From RYN-431 sp036388295 (GTDB taxonomy: Bacteria; Planctomycetota; Phycisphaerae; Tepidisphaerales; Tepidisphaeraceae): a stretch of DNA of 14,259 nt. Both the position numbers and the translations under genes were made by a program. The first letter of the stretch is position 1, and each line of letters opens with the position of its first letter. Below the pieces are notes generated by a model. That model worked only from the letters and a program-made list of their open reading frames with translations, did no database searches and was not told where the DNA came from. Shown here piece by piece: positions 4,087 to 11,277 of this stretch. The DNA lies in the NCBI GenBank assembly GCA_036388295.1, contig DASVSC010000064.1, positions 1-14,259 on the forward strand, written 5' to 3'.

Positions 4087-6288
4087 CTACTCCTTCGACT
4101 CCGTCACGCCGCCGATCGTCCACTTCGACTTGCCCGCTGTCAGCGGTTCGCGGAAGCGCGGCACGACGGTCGGGATGCGTACGCTCTGCAGGAATCCCAG
4201 GTTGAATGTGTTGGCGTCGCGCACGGTCTGATTGATGCTCTTGTTGCCGTCCCCGCGGATCATGCCGAACGGCCGGGCGACGGTGCGGTTTTCCCAGACG
4301 ACTTTGCCGTGGTCTTCGTAGTAGATGCGGGTGATGCGTTCGGTGATCTCGACGGTCTCCTGCCCGCCGCCGAACATCGGGCCGCCCATGCGTCGCCAGG
4401 TTTCCTGCGTCGTCTTGCCGTTCTCCGTTCGCGCGACGAGGCGGACCGGCTGGCCCTCGGCAACCTTCAGGCCGTCGCGGGCGAGCTGTTTTTTGATCGA
4501 AGCGGTGGCGGCCTCGCGCTCTTTCTCATCACCCTCGATCGCGATGTCCAGCGACACGCTATCACCCGCCTTCAGCAGCGGCCCGCCGGCGAAGTCGGCG
4601 GTGGCTTTCTTCGCGGCGGCGTCGGGCAGAACGGCGGACGTCAGCACACGGCGGTTGTTGTCGGTCAACACCGCCCAAACTTTTCCGGCGGCGAAGGCCG
4701 TCTCGTTCTCTGCGCCGGCGTATTCCCAGACGACTGCCTGCCGCGTCAGATCGAACAGCGATCGGCCGCCGAGCAACACGCAGTCACTCGACAAGCCGAC
4801 GACGCCACGCGCGTTCACGCTCGGCGGCAGGCCGATGTCTGGCCCCGCTTTGCCGGTCTTCAGGTCGTACACCGCCAGCAGTGATCCCGACACGGCCACA
4901 AGGCGTGCGCCGTCGGTTGTGAAGGCGATGCTGTCCGCCCGGCGCGGACCGGTGATTTGCTGGCGCGCCGCACCGGTGGCCGGGTCGACCAGCACCAAGC
5001 CGTCGGTGCCGACGACGGCGAGCGTCTTGCGCGACGGGCTGAGCGCCAGCGCGACGTCCCGGCCGAGCTTCATGCTCCAGACCGCTTTGACGGCTTTCTG
5101 CTGCGCGGCCGCGTCACCGGCGGCGAACGCCGTCAGCGTGCCGTCGGTGTTGCACGTCAGGATCGTGCCGTCGTCCAGCAACGTCGCGTAGCTGACGTCA
5201 CGATGGTTCTTATCCGATTCGTCAGCGTACGGCTCAAAGCTGACCAAGTGCTTGGGGTCGTCGGTTTCGAGCGACCACAGATCGACCCGGTGCTTGGTCC
5301 CGCCGAAGAAGCCGTTGGCCCGGCCGAGCAGGCGTCGGCCGTCGGCGGAGAGGGCGATCGGGAGCGACATCGGGTCAAACCCCTGTGGCGTAGCCGAGCC
5401 GGCGGCGAGGTTCAGCTTCTCGATCTGCACCAGTCCATTCTCGCCGTGCGAAGCGTACGCCAGCACCGCGGCATCGCCGGCGGTTAACAGCGACGTGCCG
5501 GCGGCGGACGGCTTTTCGGCGCGCAGCGGCACGGCACGGGCGGTCGTTTTCGCGGGCGGGGCGGCCTCGGGTGTGTAGCTCCACGGGCCGTCGGGCGCGT
5601 CGGGCAGCCGGTCGCGGACGGCTTTGCGGTCGACGGCGGTCACGGGCTTGTCGTACGGGATCGGGTCGAACGGGCTGCGTTTGCCGCTATCGGCGTCGGC
5701 TTTGGCGGCGGCACGCCAGCCGGCGAGTTTCAGCTTCGCCGTCGCCTTGGCTTCCTGCAGCGTTCGGCCGCCGACGCCTTCGCCCACGCCGTGCTCGGGC
5801 CCGGCTTTGCTGCTGCCGACGGCGCGCACGCAGTCGACGCTGACCCACTTCCAGAACATCTGGTCTTTCCAGCCTTGGAACTCGACGAGATACAGATCGC
5901 CGTCGCGATTACGAATGACGGCGGGCTTCCACTCGCGGCCGTCTTTGGCCTCGCACTTCCCGCTGGCGGGCACACGTTCCGCCGGCGCAGATTTGGGCGT
6001 GGCGGGTTCGGGCGCGTCGGCGGCCTTTTCGGGAGTGGCGTCGGGCGCGGTCGATCCGGGCAGGCGGACCCGCGCCAGCGGTGCCCATTCTTCGGAGCCG
6101 TCCTCGTACTTCACCTTGACCCGCCGGCCCTCCTGCGAGACGACCGTCGCGTCGGACCAGACGTCGCCCTCGCGGACCTGGACCTTTTGATCCTTCGTGT
6201 AAGTCGGGGCGGCCGTCTGGCCGAGCAAAAGCCCGGCCGTCAGGCCCACGGACAAGATGGCCGTTCGAAGGCGAAAACGCTGTGACAT
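4087..6288 (-). CDS. Secreted protein with two Tudor/SH3-like domains and a beta-propeller
   Basis: A 733-residue exported protein with no named function that I recognise. Residues 1-27 are a signal peptide (RFRLR then a hydrophobic core). About 32-76 is a Tudor-like barrel (KVQVREGDVWSDATVV, VKVKYEDGSEEW), and 108-158 is a second, more divergent one (REWKPAVI, DLYLVEFQGW). A Lys/Ala-rich linker follows. About 265-560 looks like a WD40/YVTN-type propeller with blade motifs such as ALSADGRRLLG, LSPSRKTLAVVG and FTTDGARLVAVSG. The last 170 residues form a separate mixed domain with KAGDSVSLDIAIEG and a Gly-rich MGGPMFGGG. ATG 6288 is chosen because GGAG (6298-6295) lies 6 nt before it; ATG 6300 has no such site. 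It begins 36 bp after the kinase gene and may be the last gene of that unit. A scaffold or binding role in the envelope is inferred. Confidence 0.85.
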   Translation of the reverse strand: MSQRFRLRTAILSVGLTAGLLLGQTAAPTYTKDQKVQVREGDVWSDATVVSQEGRRVKVKYEDGSEEWAPLARVRLPGSTAPDATPEKAADAPEPATPKSAPAERVPASGKCEAKDGREWKPAVIRNRDGDLYLVEFQGWKDQMFWKWVSVDCVRAVGSSKAGPEHGVGEGVGGRTLQEAKATAKLKLAGWRAAAKADADSGKRSPFDPIPYDKPVTAVDRKAVRDRLPDAPDGPWSYTPEAAPPAKTTARAVPLRAEKPSAAGTSLLTAGDAAVLAYASHGENGLVQIEKLNLAAGSATPQGFDPMSLPIALSADGRRLLGRANGFFGGTKHRVDLWSLETDDPKHLVSFEPYADESDKNHRDVSYATLLDDGTILTCNTDGTLTAFAAGDAAAQQKAVKAVWSMKLGRDVALALSPSRKTLAVVGTDGLVLVDPATGAARQQITGPRRADSIAFTTDGARLVAVSGSLLAVYDLKTGKAGPDIGLPPSVNARGVVGLSSDCVLLGGRSLFDLTRQAVVWEYAGAENETAFAAGKVWAVLTDNNRRVLTSAVLPDAAAKKATADFAGGPLLKAGDSVSLDIAIEGDEKEREAATASIKKQLARDGLKVAEGQPVRLVARTENGKTTQETWRRMGGPMFGGGQETVEITERITRIYYEDHGKVVWENRTVARPFGMIRGDGNKSINQTVRDANTFNLGFLQSVRIPTVVPRFREPLTAGKSKWTIGGVTESKE

Positions 6289-6294
6289 GGACTG

Positions 6295-6298
6295 CTCC
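6295..6298 (-). promoter_or_regulatory. Ribosome binding site deciding the start at 6288
   Basis: On the minus strand GGAG ends 6 nt before ATG 6288-6286. The alternative in-frame ATG at 6300-6298 overlaps this site and lacks its own, so the shorter protein is preferred. Confidence 0.65.
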
Positions 6299-6324
6299 AT
6301 TTCTGGAGCAATTTACACCAAGGA

Positions 6325-7647
6325 TCAGCCGACACGAAGGGAAGAATCCATGGGAAACTCAAGGGTCGATTGCGTTCCTTCGCCGGGCTGGCTGGTCATG
6401 GTGAACTTGCCGCGGTAGTTCTCGGCGACCAGTCGGACCAGGAACAGGCCCAGGCCCATGCCGCGGCCGGGCTCTTTGGTGGTGAAGAACGGTTCGCCGG
6501 CGCGTTTGAGGACGTCGCTGGTCATGCCGTGGCCGCGGTCAAGGACGTCAAATGCGATCGAATCGCCGTCCGGCCGAATCACCAGCCGCACCGGCTGGCC
6601 GGCCGCGTCGGCTTCCATGCCGTTGCGGATCATGACGGTCAGCGACTGCTCGATCGCCGGGCAAGGGGCGGCGATGGCGAAGCCGTTCAGCGGGCCGACG
6701 ATTTGCAGGCGCTCGCGCTCGTCGTCGCGCAAATGTTGTTCCAGCCGGGCCAGCAGTTCGTCTAATTCAGTTCGGCCGGCGCGGGGGTCGCTGGCGACAT
6801 CGACGCGCATGCGGTCGAGGATGAACCGGCAGCGGTCGCACTCCTGGCGGATCAGCCGGGCGTCGTCAATCAGGTCTTCGCTGCCGGGCTGTTTCGCGAT
6901 GGCCAGTTCCAGTTCGCGCGCGACGACGGCGATCGTCGCCAGCGGCGTGCCCAGCTCGTGCGCCGCGCCGGCGGCCAGCGTGGTGAGCGTAGTCAGCTTT
7001 TCGTTCCGCGCGTTGCGTTCGCGAAGTGCGTTGATGTGCACTTCGCGCCACCGCAGCGACCGGTTCACCCGGCCGCTGAAATAGCCGATCAGGCCGCCGA
7101 TGAGGACGAGGTTCGCCATCGTGCCGATGTGCCGGATCAGCGGCGGCAGCGTGCCGCCCGGCGTGAGGGGGACCGACGGGATGACCAGCTGCGACGCGTA
7201 CAGCAACGCGGCCGCCCCGAGGACGATCCAGGTCCAGGCGCCGCCCAGCGTCGTGACGGCCATCGCGACGTGGACGAGGTACAGCGTGCAAAATGGGTTG
7301 TCCGGCCCGCCGGTGTAGTGCAGCAGCACAGTGAGCAGGCACATGTCGGCCAGCAGGATCAGCAGGATCAGTCGCGTCGGGATCGGACGCGTGCGCAGCC
7401 AAATGTAAAAGATGCCGTTGCTGAGGGCGGTAATTAGAGCCACCGCGGCGACGGGCCACACGGGCGCGTTCAGCCCCAGCAGCAGGGCGACGCCCGTCGC
7501 GACGAGTTGTCCGGCTACGGCGATCCAGCGGAGACGCAGCAGCCAGGTCAGGACGATGCGCGGCGCGCGCACCGGCGGGAACGGCCGCGCCTGGCGCTCG
7601 GGGAAAGAGGTGTCGGGCTCAAGGGTGTCGGCGGGCAGGGCGGTCAC
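6325..7647 (-). CDS. RegB/PrrB-like redox-sensing membrane histidine kinase
   Basis: A 440-residue inner-membrane sensor kinase. About six hydrophobic segments lie within 32-190. Residues 113-119 read GGPDNPF, matching the GG-x-x-NPF heptapeptide tied to ubiquinone sensing in RegB. The dimerisation domain has LAAGAAHELGTPLATI with phospho-acceptor His 230. DRCRFIL follows, whose Cys 273 corresponds to the redox-active Cys 265 of Rhodobacter RegB, with a 3-residue spacing difference. The ATPase domain shows N342 (N box), D370-x-G-x-G (G1), EPFFTTK (F box) and GRGMGLGL (G2). The start is GTG 7647, overlapping the previous gene's TGA as GTGA, with GGAG (7659-7656) 8 nt before it; the frame stays open upstream but reads nonsense. 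No response regulator is adjacent, unlike the RegBA pairs of Proteobacteria. Target genes are unknown. Confidence 0.93.
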   Translation of the reverse strand: MTALPADTLEPDTSFPERQARPFPPVRAPRIVLTWLLRLRWIAVAGQLVATGVALLLGLNAPVWPVAAVALITALSNGIFYIWLRTRPIPTRLILLILLADMCLLTVLLHYTGGPDNPFCTLYLVHVAMAVTTLGGAWTWIVLGAAALLYASQLVIPSVPLTPGGTLPPLIRHIGTMANLVLIGGLIGYFSGRVNRSLRWREVHINALRERNARNEKLTTLTTLAAGAAHELGTPLATIAVVARELELAIAKQPGSEDLIDDARLIRQECDRCRFILDRMRVDVASDPRAGRTELDELLARLEQHLRDDERERLQIVGPLNGFAIAAPCPAIEQSLTVMIRNGMEADAAGQPVRLVIRPDGDSIAFDVLDRGHGMTSDVLKRAGEPFFTTKEPGRGMGLGLFLVRLVAENYRGKFTMTSQPGEGTQSTLEFPMDSSLRVG

Positions 7648-8312
7648 GGTGTCGGCTCCGTCGGCTGCGTCGTTGCCGACGCCGCTGGCACGGCGATGAC
7701 TTCCGGCTCCGGCGTGTCGGCCGTCAGGCGGCGGTGCAGCGTCAGCGACTTCGGCCGTTCCGTCGTCGCCAGCGTCGCGCTGAGCCACCACACTTTTTCC
7801 GGCGGCCGTACGTAGCCGACGTCCTGCAGCGCATGGCGGACGCGCCTCGTGACGTCGATCGGCTCCGTGCGCGCCACGACCGCGTCGATCGTTCGCCCGC
7901 CGACCTCGGCCGTCAGCCGCAGCTGTTCGGTCGCCAGCTCGCTGCGCTCGTCCCAGATGAGCAGCGCGACGCGCGTCGCGCCATTCTCGGCCGGCGCGAT
8001 CGAAACCAATTGCGTGACGAAACGGTCGCTGACGACGGCCTTGTCGGCGTCCCGCATCATGCGGGCGTCGCTGCCCTGGCGGTCCTGCAGCAGTTGGCGG
8101 ACCCAATCGCGCACGGGTTTGGGCTCGATACGCGGCAGCGGCGGGACGGGCGGCGGCTGGACGTACGCGATGGCCGACGGCACCGGGTCGGGCAAATCGT
8201 TCGGCCGGTCGCGACCGTTAAGCTTGCGGCTCATCAGGATCAGGAAGCCGGGCGACACGAACAGGACCAGGCAGACGAAGAAAATGAGGTTGGCGCGGAG
8301 TTCTCGCGTCAT
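7644..8312 (-). CDS. Unknown single-pass membrane protein, partner of the kinase gene
   Basis: A 222-residue protein I do not recognise. One membrane segment lies at about 8-27 (ANLIFFVCLVLFVSPGFLIL). A Pro-rich stretch (41-65) follows, then a soluble region (about 66-195) with strands such as TRVALLIWDER and KVWWLSATL that could form a small beta domain, and a Pro/Thr tail. With one short cytoplasmic N-terminus it would sit mostly outside the cytoplasm. AGGA lies 8 nt before ATG 8312. Its stop codon overlaps the start of the kinase gene, so the two are translationally coupled. A role in presenting or modulating the kinase signal is only inferred from this coupling. Confidence 0.82.
   Translation of the reverse strand: MTRELRANLIFFVCLVLFVSPGFLILMSRKLNGRDRPNDLPDPVPSAIAYVQPPPVPPLPRIEPKPVRDWVRQLLQDRQGSDARMMRDADKAVVSDRFVTQLVSIAPAENGATRVALLIWDERSELATEQLRLTAEVGGRTIDAVVARTEPIDVTRRVRHALQDVGYVRPPEKVWWLSATLATTERPKSLTLHRRLTADTPEPEVIAVPAASATTQPTEPTP
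7656..7659 (-). promoter_or_regulatory. Ribosome binding site deciding the GTG start at 7647
   Basis: GGAG on the minus strand lies 8 nt before GTG 7647-7645. Together with the GTGA stop/start overlap it fixes the kinase start and rules out the 150-residue upstream extension of the open frame. Confidence 0.7.
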
Positions 8313-8359
8313 CAGCGCATCCTAGGCGATCGGGCTTCCGGCCACACGTCCGGCGTCCT

Positions 8360-9142
8360 TCAATCTGTTTGAAGACAGCACGCCTTCGCTGCGTCAAACC
8401 AGTCGTCGCCGAACGTCTGCTTGCCGCCCAGCAGCAGCACAGACCGGGCGACGGGCGTGAGGTCGGGCAGCGTGAGCGCCTCGGCCACCGCGTCGGCTTC
8501 GTTCGCTACGGACCAGACGCCGTCGTGTTCGTCGGCGTCCAGGCCCGCGGTGACGGCCGCGCGGTCGCGCGTGGTGCGGGCCATGAAGATTGATTCCGGG
8601 TGGCGTAGCCAGGTGTCTTCGACCAGGCCGACCAGCGTAGTGCCGACGATTTCGCCGGGCGTCAGGTGCAGTTCCTCCCGCAACTCGCGTTCGGCGTTCG
8701 CGAACAAATCGATCTGCTCAGTCAATTCGATCGACCCGGCGAACGGGTGAACACGGTTCGGGTAGTACGCCACGCTGGCGTTGCGGCGGCCCATCATCCA
8801 AAAGCCGTCGGCGGTCAGCAGCCCGGTGCTGACGCCCAGCGCGTTCGCCATGACGTCGGTGCTGTACAGGTCGGCAAAATGCGGATTGCAGAAGTTGGTC
8901 CCGACGAACACGCGGTAACTGGTGCGGCTGAGGTCGACGGTCAGTCGCTTGCCGTCAACCTGCCAATGCTCGAACCGACAGATCGGGCCGTCGTAGAGGC
9001 GCACGCCGGGGCGGGCGAGGGTTTTGTGCCAGGCCTGGTCGATGAGCCGTTCGACGTCCGGCCGCACCCGGCGCGTGTCCGGCACTTGCCGAACGACGAC
9101 GTTTCCGGGGGCGAAGGATTGGACGAGCAGCAGTCGCAGCAT
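8360..9142 (-). CDS. Nudix hydrolase of NUDT22/AtNUDT9-like type
   Basis: A 260-residue protein. The Nudix box is recognisable as RELREEL (152-158; E156 and E157 in the metal-binding place) after a Gly at 136, but His replaces the usual Gly near its end (REUxEExHU). The region before it, with RLYDGP (48-53), then SYRVFVGTNF (75-84), then ALGVSTGLLTADGFW (101-115), matches the layout I recall for human NUDT22 and plant NUDT9 proteins, which have an N-terminal extension before the Nudix fold. NUDT22 splits UDP-glucose and UDP-galactose into UMP and sugar phosphate, so nucleotide-sugar turnover is a reasonable guess here. No signal peptide is seen. AAAGG lies 8 nt before the ATG. The next gene starts 47 bp downstream on the same strand. 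Family assignment is fairly sure; the substrate is not. Confidence 0.85.
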   Translation of the reverse strand: MLRLLLVQSFAPGNVVVRQVPDTRRVRPDVERLIDQAWHKTLARPGVRLYDGPICRFEHWQVDGKRLTVDLSRTSYRVFVGTNFCNPHFADLYSTDVMANALGVSTGLLTADGFWMMGRRNASVAYYPNRVHPFAGSIELTEQIDLFANAERELREELHLTPGEIVGTTLVGLVEDTWLRHPESIFMARTTRDRAAVTAGLDADEHDGVWSVANEADAVAEALTLPDLTPVARSVLLLGGKQTFGDDWFDAAKACCLQTD

Positions 9143-9171
9143 GCGGCGAGCCTTTCAAAATCGCTGTCTCT

Positions 9172-9177
9172 TATAAC
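9172..9177 (+). promoter_or_regulatory. Possible -10 element for the NfeD-FloA operon
   Basis: TATAAC (9172-9177) is a 5/6 match to the -10 consensus, 35 bp before the ATG at 9213. I see no good -35 at 16-18 bp upstream. It is the only AT-rich box on this strand in the 70-bp divergent gap, and the operon should start here. Confidence 0.3.
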
Positions 9178-9184
9178 GCCCGGC

Positions 9185-9212
9185 AGTATGGCCCGCCCGC
9201 CGTTCGTGTAAA
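9185..9212 (-). promoter_or_regulatory. Candidate promoter for the Nudix-kinase gene cluster
   Basis: On the minus strand TTTACA (9212-9207) is separated by 16 bp from CATACT (9190-9185), 5/6 and 4/6 matches to sigma-70 boxes. Transcription would begin near 9178, giving a leader of about 36 nt before the Nudix start at 9142. The -35 box abuts the start codon of the divergent gene at 9213. Confidence 0.45.
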
Positions 9213-10760
9213 ATGACGCTTGTGAAAAACGCCCTTTGGGTGCTGATCGTTTCCCTGCTGCTCACGAACTCGGCTTTTAGCCAGTCGACCCGCCCGTTCG
9301 AACCGCGCGGGCCGGCGGCCGTCGTGGAACTGACCGGCGAGATCAACGACTACTCGGCCGACGTATTCGAAAAACACGTCAAAGCGGCCCGCGACGCCGG
9401 GGCCCGCACCATTCTGCTGCGCCTCGATACGCCCGGCGGCGTCGTCGGGTCGGCCCTGCGGATGAGCCAGTTCATCAAACGGCAGCGGCCGGAAATTCAG
9501 TTCGTCGCCGTCGTTCACGATATGGCCTTGTCGGCCGGTGCGATGCTGGCGGTGGCGTGTGATCGCATCGTGATGGAACCCGGCGCGCTTCTCGGCGATT
9601 GTGCTCCGATCCTGATGGGCCCAAGCGGCCTGCAGACGCTGACCGGCGCGGAGCGGGCGAAAATGGAAAGCCCCATCCTGGCCGAGTTCTACGACTCGGC
9701 CCATCGCAGCGGTTACGACCAATTGATGGTTTCCGCCATGGTCCAGTACGGCGTCGTCGTGCATTACCTGCAAGGCCCGGACGGCCAGCGGCGGTTCGTC
9801 ACGGCGGCCGATCAGGCGACGCTGACCAAAGAAGGCTGGACGCCCGTCGCCGACGTGCCGACGCCGTTGGACGGGCCGGAACAATTGCTCACCGTGACGG
9901 ATTCGCTGGCGGCCCGCATCGGCTTGTCGGCCGGCACGGTTGCGTCGCCCGAGGCGTACGCGCAGGCCAACGGGCTGACCGTCGTCGGCACGTTCCGCAC
10001 CACGCTCGGCGAAGAACTCGTCGGCCTGCTCAGCGGCGCGGGCCTGCGGTCGCTGCTCGGCATCGTTTTCATGTGGTCTCTTTACACCGCCATCAGCAAG
10101 CCGGGCACCGGCGTGCCGGAGACGATTGCGCTCGTCAGCGGCGCGGTGCTGCTGGGCGTCCCGCTGCTGACGGGCTACGCCGGCTGGCTGGAGTTTCTGC
10201 TGATTCTCAGTGGCGTGGTGCTGATCGCCTTCGAATTGTTCGTCATTCCCGGCTTCGGCGTCGCCGGTCTGGCGGGCATTATCCTGATGATCGTCGGCCT
10301 GGTGCTGACGTACGCCCCGCCCGAACTGCCCGGCGGCGGATTGGTCCCGCAACTGCAGGGCACCTGGACAGCACTCCGCCACGGCATGGTGGGCGTGACG
10401 GCGGCCTTGGTCGTCAGCGCCTTGCTTTGGGTCTGGCTGGCGAAATACTTGCCGCGCATTCCGTACATGAACCGGCTGATTCTCGCGACCACCGTCGGCA
10501 GCACGCCGGAAGAGGGCGACATCCGCCACGCCGTCGAAGAGGCGTGGCCCAGGACCGGCGACAGCGGTCAGGCCATTACCCGCCTGACGCCGGGCGGCGT
10601 GGCCAACTTCTTTGACCCGATCATCAACGACGCCCGCCCCGTCGACGTCGTCAGCGACCACGGCTACGTCGATGTCGGTGCGCGCGTCGTCGTTCGCTCG
10701 CGCGAGGGGGCCACTATTGTCGTCCGGGCCGTCGGTGAACGGGCGGTGTCATCCTCATGA
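9213..10760 (+). CDS. Long NfeD protein with ClpP-like serine protease domain
   Basis: A 515-residue membrane protease of the long NfeD family, partner of bacterial flotillins. Residues 1-23 are a signal peptide (cut near AFSQ). About 35-260 is the ClpP/crotonase-like domain: LLRLDTPGG (68-76), then DMALSAGAM with Ser 108 as the probable nucleophile. Lys 150 stands 42 residues later, close to the Ser97-Lys138 dyad of the archaeal 1510-N protease. Five or so membrane segments fill about 278-412. The C-terminus (about 455-510) is the NfeD OB-fold with LTPGGVANF and GYVDVGARVVV. The family cleaves hydrophobic membrane-protein tails such as stomatin ends. There is no strong ribosome binding site before ATG 9213. 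It overlaps the next gene by ATGA and opens the plus-strand operon. Confidence 0.93.
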   Translation: MTLVKNALWVLIVSLLLTNSAFSQSTRPFEPRGPAAVVELTGEINDYSADVFEKHVKAARDAGARTILLRLDTPGGVVGSALRMSQFIKRQRPEIQFVAVVHDMALSAGAMLAVACDRIVMEPGALLGDCAPILMGPSGLQTLTGAERAKMESPILAEFYDSAHRSGYDQLMVSAMVQYGVVVHYLQGPDGQRRFVTAADQATLTKEGWTPVADVPTPLDGPEQLLTVTDSLAARIGLSAGTVASPEAYAQANGLTVVGTFRTTLGEELVGLLSGAGLRSLLGIVFMWSLYTAISKPGTGVPETIALVSGAVLLGVPLLTGYAGWLEFLLILSGVVLIAFELFVIPGFGVAGLAGIILMIVGLVLTYAPPELPGGGLVPQLQGTWTALRHGMVGVTAALVVSALLWVWLAKYLPRIPYMNRLILATTVGSTPEEGDIRHAVEEAWPRTGDSGQAITRLTPGGVANFFDPIINDARPVDVVSDHGYVDVGARVVVRSREGATIVVRAVGERAVSSS

Positions 10761-11275
10761 GCAACCCGATCGTCATCTGGCTCCTGACGCTGCTCGCGGT
10801 CAGCCTTATTCTGTACGTGGCCGAAGTCTTCATCCCGTCACACGGCGTGCTGTCGATCCTCGCCACCGGCTGCATGGCCATTGTCGTCGTGCTCTGCTTC
10901 ATGCTCGACCGCTGGCTGGGCACGGGCGTGCTGGTCGCGCTGGCCATCCTCGGGCCGATCGGTTTGTCGCTGGGCGTGAGCGTGTGGCAGCGGACGCCGG
11001 TGGGGCGGAAGATGGTGCTTCACTCCGTGGCCGGCGAACCGCAGCGGCCGTTCGTCCTCGTCGGCAGCACCGGCACGGCCCTCACCGAACTGCGACCCAT
11101 GGGCGAGTGCGAGTTCGGCGACAGCAAGCTCGAAGCCCGCTCCGAACTCGGCCGCATTATTCCGGCCGGCCAGCGTGTAATCGCCATCGCCCTCAATGAC
11201 GGCGTCGCAGTCGTCCGTCCCATCGACGCTTCGACCGCCGCGAACAACTCATCTGAATTGCCAAAGGAACTATGA
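10757..11275 (+). CDS. Short NfeD-like membrane protein
   Basis: A 172-residue protein with membrane helices in about 5-28, 31-50 and 55-76, followed by an NfeD-type OB-fold (100-156) carrying LVGSTGTALTELRPMGECEF and an IIPAGQRVIAIAL strand pair. NfeD OB-folds are thought to dock on SPFH/flotillin proteins. It has no protease domain, unlike the gene before it. Its start overlaps the preceding stop as ATGA and no ribosome binding site is visible, so translation probably depends on coupling. A second, protease-free NfeD between the long NfeD and FloA is a modest variation on the Bacillus yqeZ-floA-yqfB order. Confidence 0.9.
   Translation: MSNPIVIWLLTLLAVSLILYVAEVFIPSHGVLSILATGCMAIVVVLCFMLDRWLGTGVLVALAILGPIGLSLGVSVWQRTPVGRKMVLHSVAGEPQRPFVLVGSTGTALTELRPMGECEFGDSKLEARSELGRIIPAGQRVIAIALNDGVAVVRPIDASTAANNSSELPKEL
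11263..11268 (+). promoter_or_regulatory. Ribosome binding site deciding the floA start
   Basis: AAAGGA lies 9 nt before ATG 11278 but only 3 nt before the overlapping ATG 11272. The spacing favours 11278. The site is within the end of the upstream gene. Confidence 0.65.
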
Positions 11276-11277
11276 CT

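Noticed and set aside
2738..4123. 461-residue antisense open frame opposite the SpoIID gene
   Set aside because: Shadow of a well-supported gene; it also reads through the 26-bp palindrome.
7648..8106. N-terminal extension of the histidine kinase by about 150 residues
   Set aside because: The extension is Arg/Gly/Ala-rich nonsense in another frame of the upstream gene; GTG 7647 has GGAG at 8 nt and a GTGA overlap.
9171..10661. 496-residue antisense open frame opposite the long NfeD gene
   Set aside because: High-GC shadow frame; the plus strand encodes a clear protease/NfeD protein and the antisense peptide is Arg/Ala/Gln-rich with no recognisable domain.
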